This document shows, one piece after another, positions 16,943 through 26,167 of a stretch of DNA of 64,000 nt. Source of the stretch: V1-33 sp039795165 (lineage in GTDB: Bacteria; Verrucomicrobiota; Verrucomicrobiia; Verrucomicrobiales; V1-33); assembly GCA_039795165.1 (NCBI GenBank), contig JBDKER010000013.1:1-64000 (forward strand). The letters run 5' to 3'. The notes under the pieces were generated by a model. It was given only the letters and a program-made list of their open reading frames with translations, ran no database searches and was not told the origin of the DNA. Within the stretch, counting starts at the first letter, position 1, and every line of letters begins with the position of its first letter. Made by a program: the position numbers and the translations under genes.

Positions 16943-17815
16943 TCAGGGGGCGACATTGCCGCCGTGCCACTGGAGTTTCTGGCGGAGGACGCCGTAGAAT
17001 GAGAATTCCGGCATGGTGATGAGCGGGATGTCGACTGGGCCGCGGCGCAGTGTGACTGGCTGATCGCGGCAGAGGGGAAAGGGGTCGCCTCCATCGATGC
17101 TGAGGAGGAGTTCCTCCGGTCGGCCGGCCGGGAGGAGGTCGATGCTGACGTCGTCGCGGACGATGCAGGAACGGTTGGCGATGGCGTGTGGGCAGACTGG
17201 GGTGATGCAGAAGACTTCTGCGCCCGGGTGGATGATGGGGCCGCCTGCGGAGAGGCTGTAGGCGGTGCTGCCGGTGGGAGTGGAGACGAGGAGACCGTCG
17301 CCGTGGTAGGCATTGAGGAATTCGCCATCGATGCGGACTTCGACGGTGACCGTGCGGGAAATGGCCCCGCGGGTGACGACGACCTCGTTGAGGCCTGTCT
17401 GGCGGATGGGTTCGCCGTCGTTGGTGGTGAAGGCGGCCTCGATGGTGCGGCGGCGGCTGAGTTGGTATGATTGGGATGTGAGCAGGCGGACGAAGCGCTG
17501 CATGTCATCGGCGGTGGTGGTGGTGAGGAAGCCGAGTCTGCCGATATTGATGGCTGCGAGCGGGCGGACTTTGGTCCCCATGAGGCTGGCCGTGCGGAGA
17601 AGCGTGCCATCGCCGCCGAGGATCACGACGAGGTCGGCGAGATCACCCATGTCTGTCAGAGGGATGCCATCGGCTGAGCCCATGAGGTCGGCGGCGGATT
17701 CGTCCGGGATGACGCGGGCTCCTTCCGACGCGAGCAGGTGGGCGAGCCGGGCGGCCAGCGAGGCGGCGTCGGGTTTGGTGGGATTGGCCACCAGTCCGAT
17801 GGCAGGCGCGTTCAT
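16943..17815 (-). CDS. nadK: NAD kinase
   Basis: A 290-residue enzyme that phosphorylates NAD+ to NADP+. It shows the NAD kinase motif VILGGDGTLL, the NIGRLGFL motif, LNEVVVTRG, and the conserved YHGDGLLVSTPTGSTAYSLS segment with SAGGPIIHP. The start at 17815 (MNAPAIGLVANP) gives the usual N-terminal strand; the longer open frame to 17893 adds unrelated sequence. It converges with the SNF2 gene 26 bp away and lies downstream of the LamG protein gene, separated by a terminator. Confidence 0.95.
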   Translation of the reverse strand: MNAPAIGLVANPTKPDAASLAARLAHLLASEGARVIPDESAADLMGSADGIPLTDMGDLADLVVILGGDGTLLRTASLMGTKVRPLAAINIGRLGFLTTTTADDMQRFVRLLTSQSYQLSRRRTIEAAFTTNDGEPIRQTGLNEVVVTRGAISRTVTVEVRIDGEFLNAYHGDGLLVSTPTGSTAYSLSAGGPIIHPGAEVFCITPVCPHAIANRSCIVRDDVSIDLLPAGRPEELLLSIDGGDPFPLCRDQPVTLRRGPVDIPLITMPEFSFYGVLRQKLQWHGGNVAP

Positions 17816-17910
17816 GCGGGTTGGGAGGGAAGGGAGACGGTTGGTGGAGCGACTGGAATCAGATGGCTCTGGATGCTGAATGTGCCACCGCAAAGGAGAC
17901 GTCTGGAAAA

Positions 17911-17946
17911 GGGAAGCGCGTCCCTGGGGTGAGCAGGGACGCGCTT
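17911..17946 (-). terminator. Rho-independent-like terminator of the LamG protein gene
   Basis: A perfect 12-bp inverted repeat (AAGCGCGTCCCT at 17914-17925, its complement at 17935-17946) with a nine-base loop is followed on the minus strand by CCCTTTTCC. It lies 50 bp after the LamG protein stop. Confidence 0.7.
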
Positions 17947-17995
17947 TGTGGGTGAGGGAATGCCGGGCGTTTTCCGGCGATCTGTTCCTTTGGCG

Positions 17996-20900
17996 TCAGG
18001 GAGCCTGGATGCGGACGCGGAAGTATCGGGTGCCCGGGGTGATGGGGTACGCTCGGGTCGTAGTGGCGTCCGTGGCGGTGATGCCTGTTTCGACGGTTGT
18101 CCAGTTCACGAGGTTGGCGCTGCCTTCGACCTGGTAGTTGATGCCTGGGCGGGACGTCCATGTGAGGGCGAGGTCGGTGCCGGAGCGCTGGACATTGGTG
18201 ACGCGGATGCCTTCCGGACCTCCTGCGAAGAGGCTGTAGAGTTCGTTCCGGTTGAGGATGCCGTTGTAGAGGCGGAACTCATTGAAGGCACCGTTGAGGT
18301 TCGGGTCACCGGCGTACTGCGAGCGTCCCAGCCAGTTATTGAGGTCCTCGACTTGGTTGAGGCGGAAGTCGAGGGCGGCGTTCTGCTGGATCCATGTGCC
18401 GTCTCGGTTGAAGCTTGAGATGGTGGCGGTGCCCGAGCTGGAATCCATGGTGGCGGCGAAGAAGATTTCGATGCCGGGGCCTGGATCGAAGAGGCCGACA
18501 TTGGTGAGGGACCAATCGTAGAGCGATTCACCGGAGGTTGGTGTTTTGATGGCCAGCCGCTGGTCATTGAGGTTCGTGCCACGGGAAGCAGAGAGGAAGA
18601 AGTAGCTGCTGCCGTTTCCGATGGGGTTGGGTGGGACCTCGCCGTTCGAGCTGTTTCCGAAGTCCCAGATGCGTGCCCAGTTCGCTGCGGAATCGATGGT
18701 GAGCCATGCGACTGCGGTGAGGCGGGATTTGCTGCTGATGATGCCGTTGGGGAGGTCGACGTAGGGCGAAGCGCCGTTGTTGGGACCGCCGGGGAGGTAG
18801 AGGCTGGCTCCGTTCGCGGTGGCTCCCGATCCGCGGACGACGGCGTGGGCTCCGCCGACTGAGTCGATGACCGAGGTGCCGTCGGCGACATCGCCGTTCA
18901 GTTCATTGAACGTCCAGCGGTGGGCCATGGTGCGTTCCGAGGCGATTGGGCTGGCCGGGATGGGGTCCGAGCCATCGAGGGCGAGGTCGTTATCCGAATC
19001 CGGGTTGGATGGATCCGATCCGGCGGCGATTTCTGCGGCGTCGCCGAGGCCATCGCCGTCCGTGTCCGGGTTGGTGGGGCTGCTGCCTGTGTTTGTGGCC
19101 GAGACGAAGAGGTTGGTGCCTGTTTCCACGGCGTCGCTGAGGCCATCGCCGTCGGTGTCGGGCTTGGTGGGATCCGAGCCGAGGCCCATTTCCTGGAGGG
19201 CGGTGAGTCCATCGCCATCGAGATCCGATCCCGGAGCCGGGGCGGCTGGGTTGCGGTCGAGGTACCACTCTGGCCAGCCGCTCGGGTGCATGACCTTGAG
19301 GGTGGTGATGTCCGTGGCTGGGTTGGTGCCTGTGGGGAGGGTAGCGGGTCCTTTGGCGAAGCTCTTCTGGACGTCATTCGGGGTGAAGGCACCCGAGTAG
19401 ACGCGGAACTCGTCGAATTCGCCGGCGAGGCTGCCGTCGCCTGCCCAGTTCGATCGGCCGAGCCAGCAGTTGACGTCGTTGAGCTGATTGAGTTTGAGCG
19501 GGGTGGCTGGGGTGGGGATGGCCACGCCGTTTTCGTAGTAGCTGAGTTTCCCGGTGGTTTCGTCGATGGTGAGGACGAAGTGGAGCGGGGCGCCGACCGT
19601 GCCGGGGGTGGCATTGAAATCGACGCCGTAGTTGTTTCCGGTGCCGCCGAACGGGTCATCGTTGGTCCAGTCGATCCGGCGGAGGTTGACATCATCGCCG
19701 CGGGCACCGGTGATGATGAGGTAGTCCATGCCGCGCGTATTATTCTGATTGAGGCGCTGGGTGGAGAAGACCTCGCCGAGGGCGTAGCCTGGGTAGGTCG
19801 AGCCGAAGTCGACGATGCGCTGCCATGCGCCATCGGCGCGTGGCGTGATGGTGACCCATCCTTCGAAGGTGACCGAGCCCCGGCCGCCGCGGTCGCGCGA
19901 GAAGCGGGAGGCGAGGCCATTGGGGAGGTCGACGTAGGCGGCGGGGCCATTGCTGCCGCCCCAGCCGGCTCCGGGGAGGGAGATGGCGCTGCCGGTCCAT
20001 GTGGCACCTTCGCCGCGGACCTGGCCATTCCAGCCACTGATGGTGTCGGTGACTTTGGCTCCTGCTGTTTCGTTGAAGCTGTAGCGGGCGCTGAGGAAGA
20101 TGACGGGGATGGAAGAAGCGCTCAGCGGATTAGATCCGGCGGCGACTTCGGCACCGTCCGAGTAGGTATCGCCGTCGGTATCGACGTCGAGCGGGTCGGT
20201 TCCGATGGTGACTTCCTGACCGTCCGTGAGGCCATCGCCGTCTGTGTCCGGGATGAGGGGATTGGTGCCGATGGCGGCTTCGACGCCGTCATTGGCTCCG
20301 TCTGCGTCGGTGTCGGCGAGTTGCGGGTTGGTGCCCGCCTGGAATTCCTGGAGGTTGGTGCGGGTATCGCCATCCGGGTCGAGGGCAGCCTGGCCACCGG
20401 TGGCAATGTTGACGCCGGGTCCGGCGTAGAGGGCTTCCCACCAGTCCGGGAGGCCATCGCCATCGAAGTCTGTGGGGGGCGGGAGGACCGCGTCTGGGCC
20501 GACCGCGTCGTTGCGGGCGACTTCTGCGGCGGTGAGGGCGCGGTCGTAGACGCGGAATTCGTTGAATTCGGCCTGGGCATTCTGGTCGCCGGTCCAGTTC
20601 GAGCGTCCGAGCCAGTTATTGACGTCGTTGAGGTGGGCGAGATTGACGCCGGCCGAGAGGATTTCGGTGACTGGGGTGGCTCCTTCGTAGACCCAGATGC
20701 CGACGCCATTGCGCCAGACGACGGTGAGGTGGCGTTCCACGCTGATGGGGACGCCGAAGTCGCCGGTGACGGCGATGGCTGGGCCGCCATTGCCGGCGGG
20801 TCCATTGCCAGCGGGGTCGACGTTGCGGAGTTCGAGGCGGTTGGCAGCGAGGTCATCGCCGACCTGAGCGGTGAGGGTGAGGTAGTCGCGGCCTTCGCCG

Positions 20901-22129
20901 CCGCCGCCGGGGCCGAAGAGTTCCGTGTTATTGGAGCTGCCGAAGTCGAAGACGCGGGCCCATGTGCGTGGGCCGGTGTGGGTGAACCAGACTTCGAGGG
21001 TGACTTCGCCGGAGCCGCCGAGTTCGGGGGCGCGGTTGCTGATGAGGCGGTTGGGGAGGTCGACGTAGCTTTCCGTGGCCGAGGAACCCCCGGAGAGGGA
21101 GACTGAGGTGCCGGTGAAGGACGCATTGGCTCCGAGGATGCGGGCGTGCTGGTAGCCGGCGCTGTCCGTGACGGTGGTGCCGGCTGGGGCGGCTCCGGCG
21201 GGCTGGTTGAAGCTCCAGCGGTGGATGGGGCCACTGGCGAGGGTGGCGGCTGGGGTGGTGGTGGGGAACTGGGGTTTTTCCGCCTGGTAGTTCTGGAGGA
21301 CCTGGTCTGCGGTGAGGGCGCCGTCGTGGATGCGGACCTTGCCGAGGAACATGGTGCCGCGGAGCGGGGCCGTCGGGGTGACGCCGTCCGGTTCCATCTG
21401 GGCACCGATCAGGATAGGGCCTTCGTGGGTATTGAGGAGGAAGCCGCCTTCCGAGTTGTTCGGTTCGCCGTCGACGTAGAGCTGGGTGGTGTCCGGAGGG
21501 ACGTCGGCACCGTTTCCTGGGCCGGTGTGGACCCAGACGAGGTGGCGCCATGTTCCGGCGGTGGGGAAGGGGCTCCAGTTGAGGTCCGGTCCGCCCCATT
21601 GGCCGACGGCGCTCCATGTCGGGTGCGTTCCGTAGAGGCAGCCGAAATTCTGGCCGTCACCGCCGCCGCGTTTGCCCCATGCGAGGACGGTTTCCTCGTT
21701 TGATCCATTGAGACCGCGCGGGGCTTCGTTGTAGGCCCAGACTTCGACTGAGCGGGACGGCTGGGGGCCGACGAGTCCGGCGGGGGCATTGAGTCGGCTG
21801 GGAGCGGCGGGAGGCACTGTTTCGCCGGCGACGCTCATGAGAAACGAAGTGCCGTCGAGGTAGAGGGCCTTCACTGTTCCGTCCGGGGCATTGCGGATGA
21901 CGGGGACCGTATTGCCGCCCTGGATGGCCTCGTAGCCACCGCCCGCCGTGCCGGCATTCGCGATGTACGGGAGGGCTCCGATTGGTTTCGAGGTGAAGTC
22001 GAGATTGACGAGGAGGTTCTCGGCAATCTGTACCTGGGCTGGACTTTGCTGGGCAAGGGCGCAGAGGACACAGAATTCGAGACTGCGGCGCTTGGGCCCG
22101 CGCAGCCGGGCGATGGCACGTTTTTTCAT
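17996..22129 (-). CDS. Large exported protein with four LamG domains and calcium-binding repeats
   Basis: A 1377-residue protein. A basic N-terminus and hydrophobic stretch form a signal peptide ending near SPAQ. Four LamG/concanavalin-A-like modules follow, roughly at 38-285, 300-545, 675-930 and 1085-1290, each with VDLPN strands and an 'LNDVNNWLGRSNWxGD...EFRVYD/N' ending. Between them lie thrombospondin-3-like repeats of the DTDGDGLTDGQE type (about 590-665 and 990-1075), which should bind calcium and act as rigid spacers. The C-terminus has the tail ITPGTRYFRVRI. Such proteins are surface or secreted carbohydrate/matrix-binding factors in Verrucomicrobiota; ligand unknown. It is divergent from the propeller sensor kinase at 22431. 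Confidence 0.85.
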   Translation of the reverse strand: MKKRAIARLRGPKRRSLEFCVLCALAQQSPAQVQIAENLLVNLDFTSKPIGALPYIANAGTAGGGYEAIQGGNTVPVIRNAPDGTVKALYLDGTSFLMSVAGETVPPAAPSRLNAPAGLVGPQPSRSVEVWAYNEAPRGLNGSNEETVLAWGKRGGGDGQNFGCLYGTHPTWSAVGQWGGPDLNWSPFPTAGTWRHLVWVHTGPGNGADVPPDTTQLYVDGEPNNSEGGFLLNTHEGPILIGAQMEPDGVTPTAPLRGTMFLGKVRIHDGALTADQVLQNYQAEKPQFPTTTPAATLASGPIHRWSFNQPAGAAPAGTTVTDSAGYQHARILGANASFTGTSVSLSGGSSATESYVDLPNRLISNRAPELGGSGEVTLEVWFTHTGPRTWARVFDFGSSNNTELFGPGGGGEGRDYLTLTAQVGDDLAANRLELRNVDPAGNGPAGNGGPAIAVTGDFGVPISVERHLTVVWRNGVGIWVYEGATPVTEILSAGVNLAHLNDVNNWLGRSNWTGDQNAQAEFNEFRVYDRALTAAEVARNDAVGPDAVLPPPTDFDGDGLPDWWEALYAGPGVNIATGGQAALDPDGDTRTNLQEFQAGTNPQLADTDADGANDGVEAAIGTNPLIPDTDGDGLTDGQEVTIGTDPLDVDTDGDTYSDGAEVAAGSNPLSASSIPVIFLSARYSFNETAGAKVTDTISGWNGQVRGEGATWTGSAISLPGAGWGGSNGPAAYVDLPNGLASRFSRDRGGRGSVTFEGWVTITPRADGAWQRIVDFGSTYPGYALGEVFSTQRLNQNNTRGMDYLIITGARGDDVNLRRIDWTNDDPFGGTGNNYGVDFNATPGTVGAPLHFVLTIDETTGKLSYYENGVAIPTPATPLKLNQLNDVNCWLGRSNWAGDGSLAGEFDEFRVYSGAFTPNDVQKSFAKGPATLPTGTNPATDITTLKVMHPSGWPEWYLDRNPAAPAPGSDLDGDGLTALQEMGLGSDPTKPDTDGDGLSDAVETGTNLFVSATNTGSSPTNPDTDGDGLGDAAEIAAGSDPSNPDSDNDLALDGSDPIPASPIASERTMAHRWTFNELNGDVADGTSVIDSVGGAHAVVRGSGATANGASLYLPGGPNNGASPYVDLPNGIISSKSRLTAVAWLTIDSAANWARIWDFGNSSNGEVPPNPIGNGSSYFFLSASRGTNLNDQRLAIKTPTSGESLYDWSLTNVGLFDPGPGIEIFFAATMDSSSGTATISSFNRDGTWIQQNAALDFRLNQVEDLNNWLGRSQYAGDPNLNGAFNEFRLYNGILNRNELYSLFAGGPEGIRVTNVQRSGTDLALTWTSRPGINYQVEGSANLVNWTTVETGITATDATTTRAYPITPGTRYFRVRIQAP

Positions 22130-22430
22130 GAGAGTGGGATGTGGTGGGGGGTCTCTGGGGGGAGATTCTCCGGACTATGCCGGAAAACGGTTCTGGACGT
22201 CAATTCCTGATTCGCGGAATGGAAACAGGCGGCAGAGGGAATCCTTCACTTCACGCGTGCTCCCCTCACGCGTACCTAGAACTAGAGTATTGCCGACCGT
22301 AAAAGGAAAGTTGAATTCAAGGATTATCCAATTGATCTGCGTTACGAAAAAAAAGACTTTTTGTGGCAGTGTCGTCCGGAAACCTTGGAAACTTTCAACT
22401 ATCTCATCACCGATTCATTCTGAAATCCTT
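22130..22430. promoter_or_regulatory. Divergent intergenic region with a TCACGCGT direct repeat
   Basis: This 301-bp stretch separates the LamG protein and the sensor kinase genes, so it should contain both promoters. TCACGCGT occurs twice, at 22251-22258 and 22266-22273 (15-bp period), followed by CTAGAACTAG. From about 22290 the DNA becomes clearly AT-rich (GTTACGAAAAAAAAGAC), unlike the coding DNA on either side. The direct repeat could be a regulator site but nothing proves this. Confidence 0.4.
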
Positions 22431-25400
22431 ATGGAAAAACTGAAAATGTTAGGGGGCTTTATGGTCCCGGGGCTTTTCGGGTGGGGTCTGGGATTGCTGG
22501 TGGTTCTTGGTCTGCAAGCGGCGGTGGTGGTGCGGGCGGCGCCTCAGGTGGTGGTGGCGACACCTGACTCGGAAAAGTTTTTGGTGCGGACGTGGGGGAT
22601 GAGCGAGGGGTTGCCGGGGCCGTCGGTGACGGCACTGGCGCAGACGGCGGATGGGTATTTGTGGGTGGCGACCTCGCGAGGTCTGGCGAGGTTTGACGGG
22701 AATCGCTTTACGGTTTTCGGGGCCGAGCGGGATCCGGTGCTGGTGCGGATTGGGGCGCTGGCGGGTGGGCGGACGGATCGGCTATGGATTGGCGGGGTTG
22801 ATGGGAGTGTGGTGGCATGGGATGGAGGGGAGGTCCGTCGGGAAGTGGATCCTGGGGGCATTGCGGGAGGGGTATCGTCTCTTGTGGAGGATGGGTCGGG
22901 GCGTCTGTGGATTACGGGGGCGGACGGGTCGGTTTCCGTGCTGGCGGGAGGGAAGCTGGACCGTTGTTCGGCGCGGTGGGAAGATCGTGGAGGGAAGGGG
23001 TTCCGGGCCTTGGCGGATGGGGCGGGAGGGGTGGTGATTGCCGGGGCGTCTGGGCTTTCGCGTGGGGCTCCAGGTCCGCTGCAGCCTTTCATTGTGCATG
23101 CCGGGGAGCCTGGGGAATGGCTGTGTGCGGGGCGGCGGGCGTGGCGTTCCGAAAAGGGGGTGCTCACTTCGTTTACGGAAGACGCGTCCTCGGAGGAACT
23201 GACGAGAACCGATCCCCCGGGATGGTGTACGCGTCATGTCAGGAGGGGGCTGGAGGACGGGGCCGGAGTGTTCTGGCTGGGATCGGGCTGTGAGGGACTG
23301 GTGGCCTTTCTGCCGGATGGTTCGAGGGAGCGTCTGGCGACGAGCGCCGGTCTGGGCGGGGTTAATGTACTTGCGATGATGATTGATCGGCATGGTTATC
23401 TCTGGGTGGGCTGCGAGAATGGGGGGCTTTCGCGGATTCAGCCGGCGATTTTCACGCGGTGGGACAGCCGCCGGAATGTACGGACGACCGCGGTGTCGGC
23501 TCTGGTGACGATGCTGGATGGGATTGTGGCGGCCTCGTGTGGAGACCAGGGGTCATTTCTGCTGGAGAATGGTTTTGCCCGAGCGTGGCTGAATGCGAGT
23601 AATGGTGACCGGGTGATGCCGTTTACGGCCCTGGCGGCGGGGCCGGACGGTGGACTTTTCTGCGGGACGGAGAGCGACGGATTGCTTTTCTGCAAAGATG
23701 GCAAGGCGCACGCGGTGTCCGGGATTCCTGACTATACCGCCCCGGTCAATGTGCTGCTGCCGGGTTCCGAGGGCAGTCTTTACATGGGAAGGAGAGGCGA
23801 GGTGCCGCTGGTGCGTTTGTCGCCTTCCGGTCATGCAGCGCTGCCTTTCCGGGAGGGAGGATCCGATGTGAGGGCGCTGACGTGGACGTCGGATGGCTGG
23901 CTGTGGATTGGCACGGAGAGCGATGGATTGTACCGATGGAAGGACGGGAAGGGTGAGGAGATTTTGGCGGAAGGTGGGAGCAAGCCTATGGCGGTGCGGT
24001 CGATTGTGCCGGAGAGGGATGCCGTCTGGGTGGCGACGGACGGCAGTGGCCTGTGGCGTTATCATGATGGTGTGCTGCGGTCCTGCCGCGAGGCGGACGG
24101 ATTGCCGTCCGATCATGTATTTGCGATGGCGGCTGACAAGTTTGGCGCGCTGTGGTTTTCCGGGCAGGAGGGATTCTTCCGAATTGAGTTGGAGCCACTG
24201 AATGCGTGGTTTGCGGGGGGCGGGGATTTTCCGGTGGCGATATCGTTTGGGGAATCTGACGGCATTGGCGGGCAGATGGGGTATGGGAAGACGGGGCAGG
24301 CGGTGGCGGTGACGCCGGATGGGGACTTGTGGTTCACGAGCAGCATTGGGGTGGTGCAGGTACATCCGGATGTGTACCGGAAGGCAGAGGCCCCTGGGCG
24401 GATCCTCATGGAGGAAGTGCGCGTGAACGGGGAACTGGTCGGGCCTGGTGCTCGGCTGAAGAACGGGGTGAACCGGGCGGAGTTCCGGTTCGCATTGCTT
24501 GGGGTGGCTCAGCCTGACGGGGTGCGTTACGAAGTGCGGCTGACGCCTCACGATGAGGAGTGGACACGAATAGGGTCCGCACGGACTGTTGACTATCAGC
24601 GCCTGCGGCATGGTGATTATGTCTTTGAGGTGCGGGCGACCGACCGGTTTGGCCAAGCGGCTGAGCCGGCCAGTTTTCCGTTTGAGGTGATGGCTCCGGT
24701 GTGGTTGCGGCCATGGTTCTGGGTGGTTGGCGGCGGAGTCATTGTGGGTGGGGTGCATGGGGCTTTCCGGGCGGTGTACCGGGCCCGGATGCGGCGTTTG
24801 CAGGAGCAGGTAGCGATTGCAGAGGCGCGGCAGGCCGAGCGTGCGAGGATTGCCCGGGACATGCATGATCAGCTAGGGGCTGGGCTGGCTGAACTGGTGA
24901 TCATCGGGGATGAGCTGCGGCGGGGGAGTACCGATGCCGGCGGGCCTGAGCGGGTGGCTGGCTGTGCGCGTGGCCTCGTGGATGAAATGAACGATTCGAT
25001 CTGGGCGATCAATCCGCGCAATGACACGTGGCACAATACGGTGGGGTATCTGAGCCGGACGATCGAGGAGATGGGGTGCCGGGCTGGGCTGGAGGTGCGG
25101 ATCTCGAGTAGAATGAACGATGCGGATTGCGTGCTGCCCTCATCGCTGCGGCAGCATCTGCTGCTGGCGGCACGGGAGGCGGTGACCAATGTGATCCGTC
25201 ATGCTGGGGCGAGAGAGTTGCACGTTGCCATGGAGCATCGGGAGGGAGCGGTGGAGATCCGGGTCGAGGATAACGGGAGGGGTTTTCCGGACGGTGGGCC
25301 GCAGGAGAGCGGTAATGGATTGCGCAACATGCGGCAGCGGATGGCCGAAGCTGGCGGGACCGTGCAGTTCGGGCGGAGTCCGCAGGGCGGGGCTGTGGTG

Positions 25401-25463
25401 ACCCTGTGTGTGCCGGTTCCCTCTGAAGCGAAGGTGGCCGGGGTGGTGGCCACGGGCGGGTAA
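22431..25463 (+). CDS. Sensor histidine kinase with beta-propeller ligand domain (Reg_prop/Y_Y_Y, HisKA_3)
   Basis: A 1010-residue sensor. A hydrophobic N-terminal segment (about 14-38) is followed by about eleven propeller blades with 'G.LW.GT..GL.R/F' strands (e.g. GYLWVATSRGLARF, GWLWIGTESDGLYRW). Next come a Y_Y_Y domain ending in DYVFEVRATDRFG and one transmembrane helix (LRPWFWVVGGGVIVGGV). The cytoplasmic kinase has a HisKA_3 phosphoacceptor in RIARDMHDQLGAGLAE (His812) and an ATPase with DNGRGFPDG and GNGLRNM. Propeller sensors of this kind detect polysaccharide fragments in Bacteroidota; the signal here is unknown. The regulator gene follows 28 bp downstream. The ATG at 22431 is chosen because the membrane leader starts there. 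Confidence 0.9.
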   Translation: MEKLKMLGGFMVPGLFGWGLGLLVVLGLQAAVVVRAAPQVVVATPDSEKFLVRTWGMSEGLPGPSVTALAQTADGYLWVATSRGLARFDGNRFTVFGAERDPVLVRIGALAGGRTDRLWIGGVDGSVVAWDGGEVRREVDPGGIAGGVSSLVEDGSGRLWITGADGSVSVLAGGKLDRCSARWEDRGGKGFRALADGAGGVVIAGASGLSRGAPGPLQPFIVHAGEPGEWLCAGRRAWRSEKGVLTSFTEDASSEELTRTDPPGWCTRHVRRGLEDGAGVFWLGSGCEGLVAFLPDGSRERLATSAGLGGVNVLAMMIDRHGYLWVGCENGGLSRIQPAIFTRWDSRRNVRTTAVSALVTMLDGIVAASCGDQGSFLLENGFARAWLNASNGDRVMPFTALAAGPDGGLFCGTESDGLLFCKDGKAHAVSGIPDYTAPVNVLLPGSEGSLYMGRRGEVPLVRLSPSGHAALPFREGGSDVRALTWTSDGWLWIGTESDGLYRWKDGKGEEILAEGGSKPMAVRSIVPERDAVWVATDGSGLWRYHDGVLRSCREADGLPSDHVFAMAADKFGALWFSGQEGFFRIELEPLNAWFAGGGDFPVAISFGESDGIGGQMGYGKTGQAVAVTPDGDLWFTSSIGVVQVHPDVYRKAEAPGRILMEEVRVNGELVGPGARLKNGVNRAEFRFALLGVAQPDGVRYEVRLTPHDEEWTRIGSARTVDYQRLRHGDYVFEVRATDRFGQAAEPASFPFEVMAPVWLRPWFWVVGGGVIVGGVHGAFRAVYRARMRRLQEQVAIAEARQAERARIARDMHDQLGAGLAELVIIGDELRRGSTDAGGPERVAGCARGLVDEMNDSIWAINPRNDTWHNTVGYLSRTIEEMGCRAGLEVRISSRMNDADCVLPSSLRQHLLLAAREAVTNVIRHAGARELHVAMEHREGAVEIRVEDNGRGFPDGGPQESGNGLRNMRQRMAEAGGTVQFGRSPQGGAVVTLCVPVPSEAKVAGVVATGG

Positions 25464-25491
25464 GGAGAGACAGATTTCCCTGAAATGACCT

Positions 25492-26142
25492 ATGAAGACA
25501 CGAGTAGCCATGATTGATGACCAGTCCCGACTGCGGGAAGCCTTTGCGCGCAAGGTGGCGCGGTTTCCGGACTGCGAGTTTGTGGGAGCCTTTGCGTCTG
25601 CGGGAGAGGCGTTTGCGGGGCTTCCGGGGCTGCGGCCGGATGTCGTGCTGGTGGATGTTTCGATGCCCGGGATTGACGGGATTGAGTGTCTGAGCCGGCT
25701 CAAGCCGATCATGCCGGAGACCGAGTTTGTGATGCTGACGATTCACAACGATGCCGACTGTGTGTTCCGGTCGTTTCTGGCTGGGGCGTCTGGTTATCTG
25801 ATCAAGACGGCGACTGACGAGGAACTGGAGAAGGCGATCATTGATGTGCGGAATGGCGGGGCTCCGATGGACAGCACGATTGCGCGCAAGGTGATTCAGT
25901 TTCTGAAGACGCGGCCGAAGGCGGTGGCGGCAACGGGCTCAGCGGTGGTGGATTCCAGTCTGAGTCCCCGGGAGACCGAGATCCTGCATCTGCTGGCCGA
26001 GGGCTTGCTGTACAAGGAGATCGGGCTGCAGCTGGGAATTTCCTATGGGACGGTGAATCAGTATCTGAAGAGTGTGTACCGGAAGCTGCAGGTGCATTCG
26101 CGGTCGCAGGCGGTGGCTGCGTTTCACCGTCTCAATGCGTGA
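25492..26142 (+). CDS. NarL/FixJ-type response regulator
   Basis: A 216-residue regulator. The receiver domain has the acidic pair Asp9-Asp10, phosphoacceptor Asp55 in VLVDVSMPG, and the conserved Lys in GYLIKTATDEE. A LuxR-type helix-turn-helix follows (LSPRETEILHLLAEGLLYKEIG, GISYGTVNQYLKSVYRKL). It is the likely partner of the preceding propeller kinase, with which it forms an operon. The LamG protein across the intergenic region is an obvious candidate target. Confidence 0.92.
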   Translation: MKTRVAMIDDQSRLREAFARKVARFPDCEFVGAFASAGEAFAGLPGLRPDVVLVDVSMPGIDGIECLSRLKPIMPETEFVMLTIHNDADCVFRSFLAGASGYLIKTATDEELEKAIIDVRNGGAPMDSTIARKVIQFLKTRPKAVAATGSAVVDSSLSPRETEILHLLAEGLLYKEIGLQLGISYGTVNQYLKSVYRKLQVHSRSQAVAAFHRLNA

Positions 26143-26167
26143 GGCAGGGTGGTTGGGTGGCGGCGGC

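Noticed and set aside
13683..16970. Two long minus-strand open frames opposite the SNF2 gene
   Set aside because: Arg/Pro/His/Gln-rich antisense sequence without motifs; the plus strand has all SNF2 motifs in order.
18990..20430. CRISPR-like or tandem DNA repeats in the LamG protein gene
   Set aside because: The similarity is at protein level (DxDGDG calcium loops) with variable DNA, no constant spacers and no palindromic unit.
18920..21106. Long plus-strand open frame (728 codons) opposite the LamG protein gene
   Set aside because: It is an antisense shadow: very rich in Gly, Ala, Val, Glu and Asp because it reads the complement of Asp/Gly-rich calcium repeats, with no domain and no start signal.
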